A stretch of DNA of 64,000 bases from Leptofilum sp965223285 (GTDB taxonomy: Bacteria > Chloroflexota > Anaerolineae > Promineifilales > Promineifilaceae). The stretch is taken from assembly GCF_965223285.1 (NCBI RefSeq), contig NZ_OZ244997.1, positions 6,014,001 to 6,078,000 of the forward strand, written 5' to 3'. The stretch's first letter is position 1, and every line of letters begins with the position of its first letter. Both the position numbers and the translations under genes were made by a program. Shown here one piece after another: positions 32,452-41,645 of the stretch. The notes beneath the pieces are model-generated. The model worked only from the letters and a program-made list of their open reading frames with translations. It did no database searches and was not told the DNA's origin.

Positions 32452-33267
32452 ATGAAAAAGTTCAAACAGTTTGCGAACAGCTATCCGCTGGCCTTTGTGT
32501 TCATGATGATCGTGTTGCTGCTCCTGTTGATGGGCGGAGGTGCGGCCGCAGCAGTGGGCTTGTTGGGGTTTGCCATGACAGACGTTATGCCCCAGATTAT
32601 CGGACAGCTTGTAGCTACCCTGGGCTTCTTACTCATTTTGTGGCACTTTGATTGGCTCAAGCCTGCCGGGATTTTGCATCTAGGCAGCCGCCGCATATGG
32701 TTCATAACGCTCATTCTCCTGATCTATACGGGCCTGGTGCTACTCTATGCCTTTTTTGGCACCTTACGCGTTGATCTATCTCTGCGCCCAAAAATGGCAC
32801 CGGCTCTGATACACACAACGCTGGCCGGGGTCATGGAGGAAATTTTGCTGCGGGGGCTTGTCTTGTATGCCCTTGTGTCGCGCTGGGGTCACAAACGGCG
32901 CGGGGTGGTAACGGCCGTACTGGTTAGTGCTTTGTTATTTGGCGCACTCCATTTTTTTAACCTGGCAACTGGAGAATGGAATATCACCGCTCTGCAGGTC
33001 TTAGAGGCATTTGTCTCGGCAATATTGTATGGTGGGCTGGTACTCGTTGGTGGCTCCGTTTGGCCTGCGGTAGTTCTGCACAGCGGGATCAATCTTCTGG
33101 CCAATATCGCCGCCCTCAACAATCCAAGGTTTGCCATGACGGCCTCAATTTACTGGACGTTCATTTTGCTGGAACTGCCCACTGTTATTTATGGTGGCTA
33201 CCTCTTGGCCAAAGTCAGCTTGAATTTCTCAGATAGACCCGCTAGAGTCGCTACGACCATGCTTTGA
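32452..33267 (+). CDS. CPBP-family intramembrane metalloprotease (CAAX protease-like)
   Basis: This is an integral membrane protein of 271 residues with eight helices. The family motifs are present: EE-x3-R in GVMEEILLRGLVLYALVSR, the FGALHFFNL His motif and the late VLHSGINLLAN His/Asn motif. Such proteins cleave or process prenylated or exported substrates, or act in bacteriocin immunity; the substrate is unknown. GGAGGGG precedes ATG 32452. The position after the PadR group suggests that it may respond to the same envelope or peptide signal, which is inference. Confidence 0.88.
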   Translation: MKKFKQFANSYPLAFVFMMIVLLLLLMGGGAAAAVGLLGFAMTDVMPQIIGQLVATLGFLLILWHFDWLKPAGILHLGSRRIWFITLILLIYTGLVLLYAFFGTLRVDLSLRPKMAPALIHTTLAGVMEEILLRGLVLYALVSRWGHKRRGVVTAVLVSALLFGALHFFNLATGEWNITALQVLEAFVSAILYGGLVLVGGSVWPAVVLHSGINLLANIAALNNPRFAMTASIYWTFILLELPTVIYGGYLLAKVSLNFSDRPARVATTML

Positions 33268-33304
33268 GTTAGCGTAACTTTCTAGAGACTGGCCAGTGCC
33301 GTAC

Positions 33305-35329
33305 TCAGGCCATTAGTTCGTCTAATTCAGTGGATAGAGCGTTAAGTTCGGCCTGGGCAACGGCCGTTTCCCTCTCCAACTCTTCTTTCCGCCCACCTTT
33401 AGCCCGTGCTAGTTGAAAGGTGAGCTGCGCCAGCCACCCCTCGGTTTCCTCAATTTGCTCGGTGAGTTCGCGGATACGGCGGTTGCGCGCCCGGCGGCCT
33501 TCGGTGGTGAACTGTGCCGGATCGACGACATCCTCGATCCAGTCCAGGTTGACGGAGGGCAGTTCTTTCTCTTTGGTAGGCAAGGCCACTTTGGAAGAAA
33601 TGGTGGTGATAGCCGCTTCGCCGCCCTCTTTGGTGGCCAGAAACTCTTGGTACGTACCGTCAAAAATGTGCAAATGTTCGTCACGCAGCTCCCAAATTTG
33701 GGTAGCCAGACGATCAACCAGGTAGCGGTCGTGGCTAACCAGCACAATCGTGCCGTCGAACTGCTCCAGCACCGCTTGAAGTGCCTCCTGCGAGGGGATG
33801 TCTAAATGATTGGTCGGCTCATCCAGCAGCAGGAAGTTGGCTTCATCCAGTGCCAGCAATGCGAGTGCCAGCCGCCCCCGCTCACCGCCGCTCAAATCCC
33901 CCACCTGCTTAAACACATCGTCCCCTCGGAACAGATATTGCCCCAAATAGTTACGCCCCTCTTCAGGCGACATCGCTTTGTGTGCCAGCACCTCATCCAG
34001 CACGCGCCGGGTGACGTCTAGCTGCTCATGCCCTTGGGCAAAGTAGCCGCGCACCAGGCCATCCCCCAGCCGAATCTTGCCCCGCAGCGGCGAAATTTCG
34101 CCCATGAGGGTACGCAGGAAGGTGCTTTTGCCGCTGCCGTTGGGGCCAATCAGAGCCACGCAATCCAGCCGCTCCAGGTTGATGTCGTCACAGTTGAACA
34201 GGACGTTGCCGGGATAGCCGATGCGCAGCTTTTTGGTACGCAGCACAAAGCGGCTGCCGCGCTGCTCTGGCTTTAGCTTGATTTTGAGCTTGGGCCGGCG
34301 ACTGGTGGGCGTGGGCAACTCTTTGATACGCTGGGCGGCTTCGTTAACGGTGAAGGTGCGGACGCGCTCGCCTACCTGCAGCCAGCTTTTCCCCTGCATC
34401 CCCAGCACGCCCAGCTCTTCAATAAGTACAAGGTCGCGGGTAAGCCGCTTCAGCTTACCTTTGGCGATGTCGGTTTTGCCCCCAGCGATATTTTTGCGGA
34501 TGAAGGCCAGTTCTGCCTCTAGCCGGGCCATCTCGTTGGCAAAGACGGTTTCTTCGTGCTGCCACTCAACTTCCCGCTGCTGGACGTAGGTGCTGTAGTT
34601 GCCTTTGTAACTTTTCATGCCAGTGCGTTCCATCGCCCACACCTGGTTCACCACGCGATCTAAAAAGTAGCGGTCGTGGCTGACGATGAGCAGGCAGCCG
34701 TCCCAGGTGCGCAACGTTTTTTCCAACCATTCGATAGCGGCCGTATCCAGATGATTAGTCGGCTCGTCGAGGATGAGCAGATCGGGCTTTTCCAGCAGCA
34801 GCCGCCCCAGCAAAACGCGGGTTTTCTGCCCGCCGCTGAGGTGTGTTAGCGGCACCTCCCACTCATCTGGCGCAAAGCCCAGCCCGTGCAAGACGCGCTT
34901 GATGTCGTGTTGGTAATCGTAGCCGCCGCCGTGCTCGTAGAGGGTTTGAATACGGCCGTACTCATCCAGCACCTCCTCCCCCATCTCTCCAGCCTCCATT
35001 TTGGCCTCTAATTCACGCAGCCGCGTTTCTTGGCCTCGCAGTTCATCAAAAACGGAGAGCATTTCCTCGTACACTGTGTTGTCTTGCCCGGCAAAAGTGA
35101 GTACCGCCTCCTGCCGCAAGTAGCCCAGCGTGAGATTTTCGTCTCGCTTAACGGCGCCGCCCGTTGGTTCCAACAGCCCCGCCAAGATGAGCAGCAGCGT
35201 CGTCTTGCCCACGCCGTTTGGCCCTACCAGCCCCACCCGATCTTTGGCGTGCAGCAACACTGAGACGTTCTCAAACAGATCGTCAGCGCCGAAGGCGTGT
35301 TCCAGTTCCATGGCCTGCAAAATAACCAT
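33305..35329 (-). CDS. ABC-F family ribosome-associated ATPase
   Basis: This is a cytoplasmic protein of 674 residues with two ABC domains and no membrane part. Domain 1 has Walker A GPNGVGKTT and signature LSGGQKTRVLLGR. The inter-domain linker (about 245-330) is the typical ABC-F P-site tRNA-interaction region. Domain 2 has GPNGSGKST, LSGGERGRLALALL and LLLDEPTNHLD. A C-terminal coiled coil (about 600-674) resembles Uup. ABC-F proteins act on stalled ribosomes; the subgroup (Uup, EttA or resistance type) cannot be fixed by eye, but the C-terminal extension favours Uup-like. Confidence 0.92.
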   Translation of the reverse strand: MVILQAMELEHAFGADDLFENVSVLLHAKDRVGLVGPNGVGKTTLLLILAGLLEPTGGAVKRDENLTLGYLRQEAVLTFAGQDNTVYEEMLSVFDELRGQETRLRELEAKMEAGEMGEEVLDEYGRIQTLYEHGGGYDYQHDIKRVLHGLGFAPDEWEVPLTHLSGGQKTRVLLGRLLLEKPDLLILDEPTNHLDTAAIEWLEKTLRTWDGCLLIVSHDRYFLDRVVNQVWAMERTGMKSYKGNYSTYVQQREVEWQHEETVFANEMARLEAELAFIRKNIAGGKTDIAKGKLKRLTRDLVLIEELGVLGMQGKSWLQVGERVRTFTVNEAAQRIKELPTPTSRRPKLKIKLKPEQRGSRFVLRTKKLRIGYPGNVLFNCDDINLERLDCVALIGPNGSGKSTFLRTLMGEISPLRGKIRLGDGLVRGYFAQGHEQLDVTRRVLDEVLAHKAMSPEEGRNYLGQYLFRGDDVFKQVGDLSGGERGRLALALLALDEANFLLLDEPTNHLDIPSQEALQAVLEQFDGTIVLVSHDRYLVDRLATQIWELRDEHLHIFDGTYQEFLATKEGGEAAITTISSKVALPTKEKELPSVNLDWIEDVVDPAQFTTEGRRARNRRIRELTEQIEETEGWLAQLTFQLARAKGGRKEELERETAVAQAELNALSTELDELMA

Positions 35330-35484
35330 GCGGGAATGATAGTTGGGGGTGCGTTTTGGGGCAAGCGGCGCAAGTGGTGATTTTAGTCTTTGGTTTTGCT
35401 TCTTTTTGTTACTGTCAGACCTGCCAACACCTCTTTTACTGTAAAGGGTGTAGGTTTGTGAGACAACGTTTTAGGAGGTGTTTC

Positions 35485-36009
35485 ATGTTTACCCATTTGT
35501 TACTGCCTCTAGATGGATCCAAACTGGCTGAGGCCGCCTTGCCTATAGCAACGGCCGTTGCTGAAAAGTTTGATAGCAAAATCACGCTTGTGTCGGCTGT
35601 GCATTTGCCCTACTACGTGGGGGATGGCCTCGACTTTGCAGAAGTGTATGGTGCCATCAGCCACAACATGGAAGATGAGGCCAAAGCGTATCTACGCAAT
35701 GCCCAAAAAGCACTCTTGGCATTAGGCCTTCACGTCAATATTGAAATCATCATCGGCCAATCACCCGCGGAAGCGATTCTGCTTGCTGTTGAAAAGGTAG
35801 CGGCAGATGTGATTGTGATGAGTACCCACGGGCGCGGTGGCGTGATGCGCTGGGTGTTTGGCAGCGTTGCCGACAAGGTGCTGCGCAACGCCCGCATCCC
35901 TGTTCTGCTGGTACGCAATCCCCAAGACGATGAGCCTGCGTTTAATGTAGAACTGCCAGCCATCGAAGATTTAGAGGATATTCGCGCCCAAAATGAGCCA
36001 ACGGGATAA
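35485..36009 (+). CDS. Universal stress protein (UspA family)
   Basis: This is a nucleotide-binding stress protein of 174 residues, cytoplasmic. It starts MFTHLLLPLDGSKLAEAALP after a strong AGGAGG. The ATP-binding pattern Gly-x2-Gly-x9-Gly-Ser is seen in STHGRGGVMRWVFGSVADKV. It ends with an acidic tail of about 30 residues beyond the usual domain. greA follows after 12 bp, so the two are probably one stress-linked unit. Upstream, an imperfect hairpin (ACACCTCTTT with AAAGGGTGT, about 35429-35453) may be an operator. Confidence 0.93.
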   Translation: MFTHLLLPLDGSKLAEAALPIATAVAEKFDSKITLVSAVHLPYYVGDGLDFAEVYGAISHNMEDEAKAYLRNAQKALLALGLHVNIEIIIGQSPAEAILLAVEKVAADVIVMSTHGRGGVMRWVFGSVADKVLRNARIPVLLVRNPQDDEPAFNVELPAIEDLEDIRAQNEPTG

Positions 36010-36021
36010 GAGGCATGAACC

Positions 36022-36513
36022 ATGATCAAGGAAAAACCAATTTACGTAACCAACCTGGGCCTGGCTGAGCTAAAAAAGGAGCTAGCGCACCTGCGCACGG
36101 TCAAGCGGCCAGAAATTGTGGAGCAAATGCAGGAAGCCAAAGGGAATGGCGACTGGATGGATCAGACTGAGTACATGCTCGTTGAGGCGGAACTTGGGTT
36201 TATTGACGGCCGTATTCAGGAACTCCAACATATGCTAGACAACGCCGAAATCATTGAACAAGGTAATGAAGATAATGTTGTCAACATCGGCGAAACGGTC
36301 ACTCTGCAAGCCAGCGATGGTGAAATCGAGCAGTACACCATCGTCGGCGTGGCAGAAGCCAATCCCAGCCAGGGCTTTATCTCCAACGAATCCCCCCTCG
36401 GCCAAGCACTGCTGGATCATCTGGTCGGGGAAGAGGTCATCGTCCACGCACCCGCTGGCGAAATTCGCTACCGGATTTTGACCGTCACCCCCCGCACGCA
36501 ATCTGCCAACTAG
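36022..36513 (+). CDS. greA: Transcription elongation factor GreA
   Basis: This rescues backtracked RNA polymerase by stimulating transcript cleavage. It has 163 residues: an N-terminal coiled coil (about 1-80) and a C-terminal FKBP-like domain (QGFISNESPLGQALL, then VIVHAPAGEIRYRIL). The acidic tip reads GDWMDQTEY where E. coli GreA has GDLKENAEY, so the second acidic residue is Asp instead of Glu; function is probably kept. An ACGGCCGT copy encodes Asp-Gly-Arg in the coiled coil. It is coupled closely to the uspA-like gene. Confidence 0.92.
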   Translation: MIKEKPIYVTNLGLAELKKELAHLRTVKRPEIVEQMQEAKGNGDWMDQTEYMLVEAELGFIDGRIQELQHMLDNAEIIEQGNEDNVVNIGETVTLQASDGEIEQYTIVGVAEANPSQGFISNESPLGQALLDHLVGEEVIVHAPAGEIRYRILTVTPRTQSAN

Positions 36514-36549
36514 AAGCCATTGAGGAAGCCTATCTTTTCAATGGCAACA

Positions 36550-37836
36550 TCATTGCTTAGGCAAAGCGGCCAGGGCAAAAAAGGCAGGGCGTGGGGAGCC
36601 ATCTGGCCGCAGCAAGCTGTAGCCAGATTCGCTAAAAGCATCACCCAGCCAGGGAGCAAAGTTCAAATTCCACAAAATCATCGGGCCAACCGAAGGTATG
36701 TTGTGTGCCAAAGCATAGGCTTGCTGCGTGTATTCGGCCTGCTGCCACTCCGTCACGTTGTTCATAAATTGTGCCCCCGCGGGAGGCAGCTGGCTAAACG
36801 ATTCAAAACTACCCCAGCCAAATTCTGTCGGCCAAAGCAGCTTGCCCGTCACGCCAAATTCGGCTAGCAATGCAGCATAATCATCCAGCGTGTCCTGGAA
36901 GAAAAAGCTGGGATGGTCGTTGTGGCTAGGAACTGTTACGTCTGGGTTGGCAAAGGTGGCATTGGGCGGATTGGCCCAGCCGTATGGATGCACACCAAAG
37001 CCATCCACAACCTCCGCTACGCCAGCCGCCAACATCCCTCGGAAATAGACGCGGTCGTCAACGGCCGTTACCCCATCATTAATCCCCGTTACCGCAGGCG
37101 CACCGCTAATGACCAGCGCAGTGGGGTCACCAGCCCTCACCCCGTCAGCCCCAAAGCGAACCAGTTTCACAAGTGCAGCCGCCTCTAGCGGTACGCCGTT
37201 CCATTCGCGCTGCAAGTTGGGTTCGTTCCACAGCTCGTAGGCGGCAACTTGCCCCGCGTATTTGCTGGCCAAATGCTGCATAAAATCGCGGTAGAGGGCG
37301 TACTCTGCTGGTGGGCCATCCAATTCGGCGGTGGGGCGGCTCCACTCTGGTGCCTTAGCCACGCTGAGCATCACCTGAATCCCGCTGGCGTTGGCCCGAG
37401 CCACCAGCGCGTCCAAATCGGCAAAACGCTCCTCCGAAAATTGATCGGGATACGGCTGAAATAACTTCCACGATACTTGTGCCTTCACCCAACCCACACC
37501 CAGTGCCTCCAGTTGGGCAACTAATTCAGGCACATCAACCCGATGCAAATAAACCTGCACACCAATCTGGTCGCGGTTGAGTGTGGGACCACTGTATTCA
37601 GGGTGAGTTGGCGTTGGGCTGGCGGAGGGTAGCGGAACGGCCGTTTCCGTTGGCACCAGGTCTGGGACAGCAGCCGGTTCATCGCCGCTGGTGATGGGCA
37701 AAAAAATTGTGCTACCAGTGGGCTGGGCAGTTGGCGTGGGTGTGGGAACGGCCGTTGGCGTCACCGGCACCTCGCGGCAAGCGATTATGCCCAACACAAG
37801 CAGACAAAACAGAGTCAATTTCAGCTTAAAAACCAT
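36550..37836 (-). CDS. Lipoprotein glycoside hydrolase, clan A TIM barrel
   Basis: This is an exported lipoprotein of 428 residues. The signal peptide ends in the lipobox LGIIAC (Cys20), followed by a Thr-Pro linker (23-85). The TIM barrel carries the proton-donor Glu205 in YELWNEPNLQ and the probable nucleophile Glu338 in LWPTEFGWG, the 4/7-superfamily arrangement. It resembles GH39/GH5-type enzymes with a beta-xylosidase or endoglucanase-like fold, but substrate specificity cannot be assigned. It likely acts on polysaccharide outside the cell. It stands convergent to greA. Confidence 0.82.
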   Translation of the reverse strand: MVFKLKLTLFCLLVLGIIACREVPVTPTAVPTPTPTAQPTGSTIFLPITSGDEPAAVPDLVPTETAVPLPSASPTPTHPEYSGPTLNRDQIGVQVYLHRVDVPELVAQLEALGVGWVKAQVSWKLFQPYPDQFSEERFADLDALVARANASGIQVMLSVAKAPEWSRPTAELDGPPAEYALYRDFMQHLASKYAGQVAAYELWNEPNLQREWNGVPLEAAALVKLVRFGADGVRAGDPTALVISGAPAVTGINDGVTAVDDRVYFRGMLAAGVAEVVDGFGVHPYGWANPPNATFANPDVTVPSHNDHPSFFFQDTLDDYAALLAEFGVTGKLLWPTEFGWGSFESFSQLPPAGAQFMNNVTEWQQAEYTQQAYALAHNIPSVGPMILWNLNFAPWLGDAFSESGYSLLRPDGSPRPAFFALAALPKQ

Positions 37837-38017
37837 AGCTGCCCATTCTAAACCAGAACCTGACTGGCAACCTGTTTTTTCACGCCCTGCTTAACCCCAT
37901 CCTTTTTTCGGTGGCAAATTGGGAACCAAATGGAAACGGCCGTCGTTTAAGAACCAAGTGTATACACAGAACGCCAAATTTTACCGTCAAAAAGATTCTC
38001 GTTAAAAGGAACCCATC

Positions 38018-39724
38018 ATGAAAATGTACACCAAACGCTCCATATTATTCTTGCTCATTGCCGCTCTGCTGCTGGTCGCCTGCGGTGGTGGAGAACCGGC
38101 AGAACAAACAGACCCCATCGCCATTGAAACTTCGCGGGATGAAGATAGAGATAGCAGCGCACCCATTGCCAGTGGCGGCCAAACGGTTGAAGTAACCCGC
38201 GTTATTACCGAAACGGTTACGGAAACAGTCATTGTTGAAGCTGAGGAAGTGATGGAAGATAGCTTTGACAGCGCAGCCGATGCCGAAGCCCCGCCTGCAC
38301 CGCTGGCGACCGCTCCTGCCTCTACATCTGGCGAATCTATTGTCATTCCCGCGCCAACCCCACAACCAGCAGCTACGCCCTCCGCCATGTTTTTTGAGGA
38401 GTATGGGGTCAATCCCTACATTCTGACAGAGGTCGATAACCTCTCTACTTTCTCGCTAGATGTGGATACAGGCAGCTACAGTATTGCCCGCCGCTACCTG
38501 CAAGATGGACTGATGCCGCCGCCAGAAGCGATTCGTGTGGAGGAATTTGTCAACTCTTTTGACCAGGGCTACCAGATTCCACCCAACACCGACTTTGCCG
38601 TCTACGCCGACGGGGCACCCAGCCCGTTCCACACCGATGGCACTTACTTTTTGCGGATTGGGGTGCAGGGGTATGAAAGTTCTGAAGAAGTACGGCCGTC
38701 TGCCGCCCTCACCTTTGTCATCGACGTATCTGGCTCAATGGCCCAAGAAAACCGGCTGGGTCTGGTAAAACAATCACTAGAAATCTTGGTAAACCGGATG
38801 CGTGCCGATGACACTATTGCCATCGTCGTTTACGGAGATGATGCTCGCGTGGTGCTGAACCCCACCAACGGTTCAGATCGCAACACTATCCTCAATGCCA
38901 TCTACGGACTGCGAACCGAAGGCTCTACTAATCTAGAGGCTGGCTTGCTGTTAGGGTACGAGATGGCCAACCGCGCCTACAAGTTTGATGGCATTAACCG
39001 CGTCATTTTAGCCAGCGACGGTGTCGCCAACGTTGGCAACACCAATGCAGATGACATTGCTGCCCAAATTCGGGGCTATGCTGACGCGGGCATCCAGCTC
39101 ACCACCATCGGCTTTGGCCTGGGCAACTACAACGATGTGATGATGGAGCAGCTTGCCGACCAGGGCGACGGCAATTACGGCTACATCGACACGCTGCAAG
39201 AAGCCGAAGATTTGTTTGTCGATAACATCATGTCTACATTGCAGGTGATTGGTTTGGATGCCAAGATTCAGGTGGAGTTTGACCGAAATGTGGTGCAACA
39301 GTACCGGCTCATCGGCTATGAAAACCGCGCCATTGCTGACGAAGATTTCCGCAACGACACCATTGATGCGGCTGAGTTCGGGGCTGGGCATACGGCCGCT
39401 GCCATCTACGCCGTTCAACTGGTGCCAGGCGCACAGGGGCGCATCGCCACCGTGAACCTCCGCTGGCAAGACCCTGACACCCGCGTCGTCAAAGAGATCA
39501 ACGGCGTTTTTACTACCGACAACCTTGTTAATTCTTTTGACTCAGCACCTCTACATTACCAGCTAGCCGTTGTGGTTAGCCAATATGCCGAGCTGCTGCG
39601 CGACAGCTATTGGGTAGACGGTTTCAGCATGCGCGACCTGGAAATCCGCGCCGAACGCCTCGCCTCCCAAATGAACCACGAAGATGTGTGGGAATTGGCC
39701 AATTTAATTTCAATTAGCCAATAG
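38018..39724 (+). CDS. Lipoprotein with von Willebrand factor A domain (YfbK-like)
   Basis: This is a 568-residue surface lipoprotein. The signal ends in LLLVACGGG. An acidic/Ala-Pro linker leads to the YfbK-type N-terminal domain (VDNLSTFSLDVDTGSYSIAR, EAIRVEEFVNSFD). The vWA domain starts near residue 230 with MIDAS DVSGS (Asp236), then TNLEAGLLLGYEMAN and ILASDGVANVG. A C-terminal beta domain follows. Such proteins bind partners through a metal-dependent site; the partner is unknown. AAGGA precedes ATG 38018. The 180-bp upstream gap holds the palindrome GTGTATACAC (37958-37967). Confidence 0.9.
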   Translation: MKMYTKRSILFLLIAALLLVACGGGEPAEQTDPIAIETSRDEDRDSSAPIASGGQTVEVTRVITETVTETVIVEAEEVMEDSFDSAADAEAPPAPLATAPASTSGESIVIPAPTPQPAATPSAMFFEEYGVNPYILTEVDNLSTFSLDVDTGSYSIARRYLQDGLMPPPEAIRVEEFVNSFDQGYQIPPNTDFAVYADGAPSPFHTDGTYFLRIGVQGYESSEEVRPSAALTFVIDVSGSMAQENRLGLVKQSLEILVNRMRADDTIAIVVYGDDARVVLNPTNGSDRNTILNAIYGLRTEGSTNLEAGLLLGYEMANRAYKFDGINRVILASDGVANVGNTNADDIAAQIRGYADAGIQLTTIGFGLGNYNDVMMEQLADQGDGNYGYIDTLQEAEDLFVDNIMSTLQVIGLDAKIQVEFDRNVVQQYRLIGYENRAIADEDFRNDTIDAAEFGAGHTAAAIYAVQLVPGAQGRIATVNLRWQDPDTRVVKEINGVFTTDNLVNSFDSAPLHYQLAVVVSQYAELLRDSYWVDGFSMRDLEIRAERLASQMNHEDVWELANLISISQ

Positions 39725-39738
39725 TGAAGCAAAGAAAG

Positions 39739-39785
39739 ATGACAGTCACTTCATGCAAACGATGTTTGCCAGTGACTGTCATTTT
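39739..39785 (+). terminator. Rho-independent terminator after the vWA gene
   Basis: ATGACAGTCACT (39739-39750) pairs perfectly with AGTGACTGTCAT (39771-39782), 12 bp, followed by TTTT. The loop of 20 bases holds a second small pairing (GCAAAC with GTTTGC). Confidence 0.88.
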
Positions 39786-39794
39786 AACATAAAG

Positions 39795-39923
39795 TTATTT
39801 TGTTTTGTTCGATTGATTTCGCTTGAGCAAGTAAACGGCCACTACTACCGGTACCACCACCACGACAAAAAACAAGAATAGTTGCAAAACCAAATACCAC
39901 TCATTAATTCCAATCGCTTCCAT
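39795..39923 (-). CDS. Small membrane protein, 42 aa
   Basis: This is a short frame starting at ATG 39923 with GGGAGG seven bases upstream. The product begins MEAIGINEWYLVLQLFLFF, has a single very hydrophobic helix rich in Val and ends with a basic tail KRNQSNKTK. The layout fits a small membrane regulatory or toxin-like peptide, but I recognise no family. A strong hairpin lies about 80 bp upstream (40001-40043), and another tiny frame runs divergently from 40058. Confidence 0.6.
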   Translation of the reverse strand: MEAIGINEWYLVLQLFLFFVVVVVPVVVAVYLLKRNQSNKTK

Positions 39924-40000
39924 AATTTGACCTCCCGAACCCAATAAGGATGAGAACATAACTGCATAAAATCTACCTTCACTGCAAGCATTTGCCCAAA

Positions 40001-40043
40001 ACTGAAAACGGCTCCACAAGTAGTGCTTGCGGAGCCGCTCAGT
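40001..40043. terminator. Strong hairpin between two tiny divergent genes
   Basis: CGGCTCCACAAG (40009-40020) pairs with CTTGCGGAGCCG (40026-40037) with one mismatch and loop TAGTG. Flanking ACTGA (40001-40005) and TCAGT lengthen it. There is no T tract. It may end or process a transcript, or fold in the 5' leader of the 21-codon frame that begins 15 bases downstream. Confidence 0.5.
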
Positions 40044-40057
40044 TGAAGGAGGAAGAA

Positions 40058-40123
40058 ATGTTATATTTCAATGTTATTGCTTTTATGTTAGCAAACCATA
40101 TGCAAAAGATAATAGAAATCTAA
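40058..40123 (+). CDS. Possible 21-aa peptide with strong ribosome-binding site
   Basis: ATG 40058 follows AAGGAGG by five bases, one of the best ribosome-binding sites in the window. The frame is 21 codons, beginning MLYFNVIAFMLANHM and ending in TAA. The peptide is half hydrophobic and could be membrane-active. A hairpin sits directly upstream. Without conservation data it may be a chance frame. Confidence 0.35.
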   Translation: MLYFNVIAFMLANHMQKIIEI

Positions 40124-40380
40124 GCGTCAATCCTTAGGCGCAGTTTTTTGTGGAGTACGGCCGTATCTATTTCAAATGGATTGACGTGAACCCACTTCAG
40201 TGGACACGAGAATAAGCAAAAATTGGGGCTAGATACAACAATTTACAGGAAGACACGTATTCCCTTATACTAGATTTTCTGTAATCAATAGAAGTACATC
40301 TGATAGCCCAAGGTATGGAAAACAAAGCAGTTTCGAAGCCCCCAAACATAAAAATCAGTCACTCGAATGAAGGATTCATT
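40124..40380. other. 257-bp AT-rich intergenic stretch
   Basis: This lies between the tiny frame at 40058 and the duplicated membrane/PH-like gene. It holds one ACGGCCGT copy near 40157 and no convincing gene. A TTATACT string at about 40266-40272 could be a -10 box for the downstream gene. A frame extension from 40315 (ATG, with AAGG immediately before it) is open but poorly placed for initiation. Confidence 0.4.
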
Positions 40381-41529
40381 ATGAGCCGACGTTGGTTCAG
40401 TTGGCATCTTCTTATATTCGCCTTCGTAATTATAATGCTTGGTATAACCTCATACCTATACTTAATTCCTTTAAAAGCATATTTCCTCTCGTTCATCTTT
40501 TTTAGCTTAATTGCTTATCTTCTTTACAATTCAATAGCCGGGTTGCTAAATCAAACAAAGATTAAAATAGACGATTTTGAGCTTAAAATAAAGCATGGTC
40601 CCATTCCTTGGCCAGGCAATCAAACAATAAAGCATTCCGATTTTGTTCAAATTTCCACCTTTCCAATCTATAATGGCCAAAGAACCATTGGCTACAACCT
40701 TACTGCAACCTTGGCTAGCGGCGAGCGAAAAAGATTGCTTTCTAACATACGTGAATCACATGAGGCTTTATTTCTGGAACAAGAGATGAGGTCTTATTTG
40801 GGTCTGAGAGATAAACACACGGTTGGTGAGTATGGAGACAAATTATCACCGCCGTCATCGCTTCTTGAAGTTGCACAAATGTCTGATGATTTGCAACCTT
40901 TAAGCCAACAGTCGACTAAGAGATTGCTCCACAAACCCAAATCAATAAAAACGCAAAAATCAGATGGTAAATATTCATTTGCGTGGAAATGGAAAAATCA
41001 ATCAATAATTAAATTGTTTATGGGCATCATTTTTACCATTTTCTTCTTCCCTACTTTTCTGTTTTCAACAAACAGTGAAGCGTTGGCATCTGCCAACATC
41101 TTTGTCTTCTTTATGCTACTGTTCGGATTAGCAGGAATCTATTTGACCTATACGGCTATTGCCGGTTACGTAAATAAAACCACTATTTCATTAGACCAAA
41201 GCAATCTTCGTGTTACACATGAACCACTGCCTTGGCGTAATCACAAGTTAAATCGAGACGATATAACACAGTTATATACAAAGAAAGTTCGCATCAAAAA
41301 TGGTGTGTATGCTTACCATCTAATCGCAATCCTTGCTGGCGGTAAACGGCTAAAGCTATTTTCAACGCGGGATTCCAAAATTCCTATGTTTATTGCACAA
41401 GAACTTGAAGCTCACCTGGATATCGAAGATACATTTGTTGAAGAAGAGTTCTTGTGGGAGTACAAACCAGCCGTCGGCGATTTCAAGAGTTTATTCACGT
41501 ATAAATACAGAAGGAATTCGTCTGATTAA
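40381..41529 (+). CDS. Membrane protein with two tandem TM-hairpin/PH-like units
   Basis: The protein has 382 residues and consists of two similar halves. Each half has a pair of transmembrane helices followed by a beta-rich domain of about 90 residues. Half 1 shows IAGLLNQTKIKIDDFELKIK, GPIPWPGN and ALFLEQEMRSYLGL. Half 2 shows IAGYVNKTTISLDQSNLRVT, EPLPWRNH and MFIAQELEAHLDIED. The beta domains look like bacterial PH-like folds that sit on the membrane surface. AAGGA lies before ATG 40381. The gene is clearly AT-rich and free of ACGGCCGT, unlike its neighbours, which suggests later acquisition. Function unknown. Confidence 0.65.
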   Translation: MSRRWFSWHLLIFAFVIIMLGITSYLYLIPLKAYFLSFIFFSLIAYLLYNSIAGLLNQTKIKIDDFELKIKHGPIPWPGNQTIKHSDFVQISTFPIYNGQRTIGYNLTATLASGERKRLLSNIRESHEALFLEQEMRSYLGLRDKHTVGEYGDKLSPPSSLLEVAQMSDDLQPLSQQSTKRLLHKPKSIKTQKSDGKYSFAWKWKNQSIIKLFMGIIFTIFFFPTFLFSTNSEALASANIFVFFMLLFGLAGIYLTYTAIAGYVNKTTISLDQSNLRVTHEPLPWRNHKLNRDDITQLYTKKVRIKNGVYAYHLIAILAGGKRLKLFSTRDSKIPMFIAQELEAHLDIEDTFVEEEFLWEYKPAVGDFKSLFTYKYRRNSSD

Positions 41530-41586
41530 AAATTTGAGGCATGTTCAATCTTCTTGAATGTGGTATGCTTGGGCAACATTACAAAC

Positions 41587-41626
41587 GAAAAAAGCGGTCA
41601 CAACGCAATCTGTTGTGGCCGTTTTT
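41587..41626 (+). terminator. Rho-independent terminator before prfC
   Basis: CGGTCACAAC (41595-41604) pairs with GTTGTGGCCG (41612-41621) with one wobble pair, loop of seven, followed by TTTTT; AAAAAA precedes the stem. It ends the transcript of the duplicated membrane-protein gene. Confidence 0.88.
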
Positions 41627-41645
41627 CTTGCTTAGTCCAATATAA

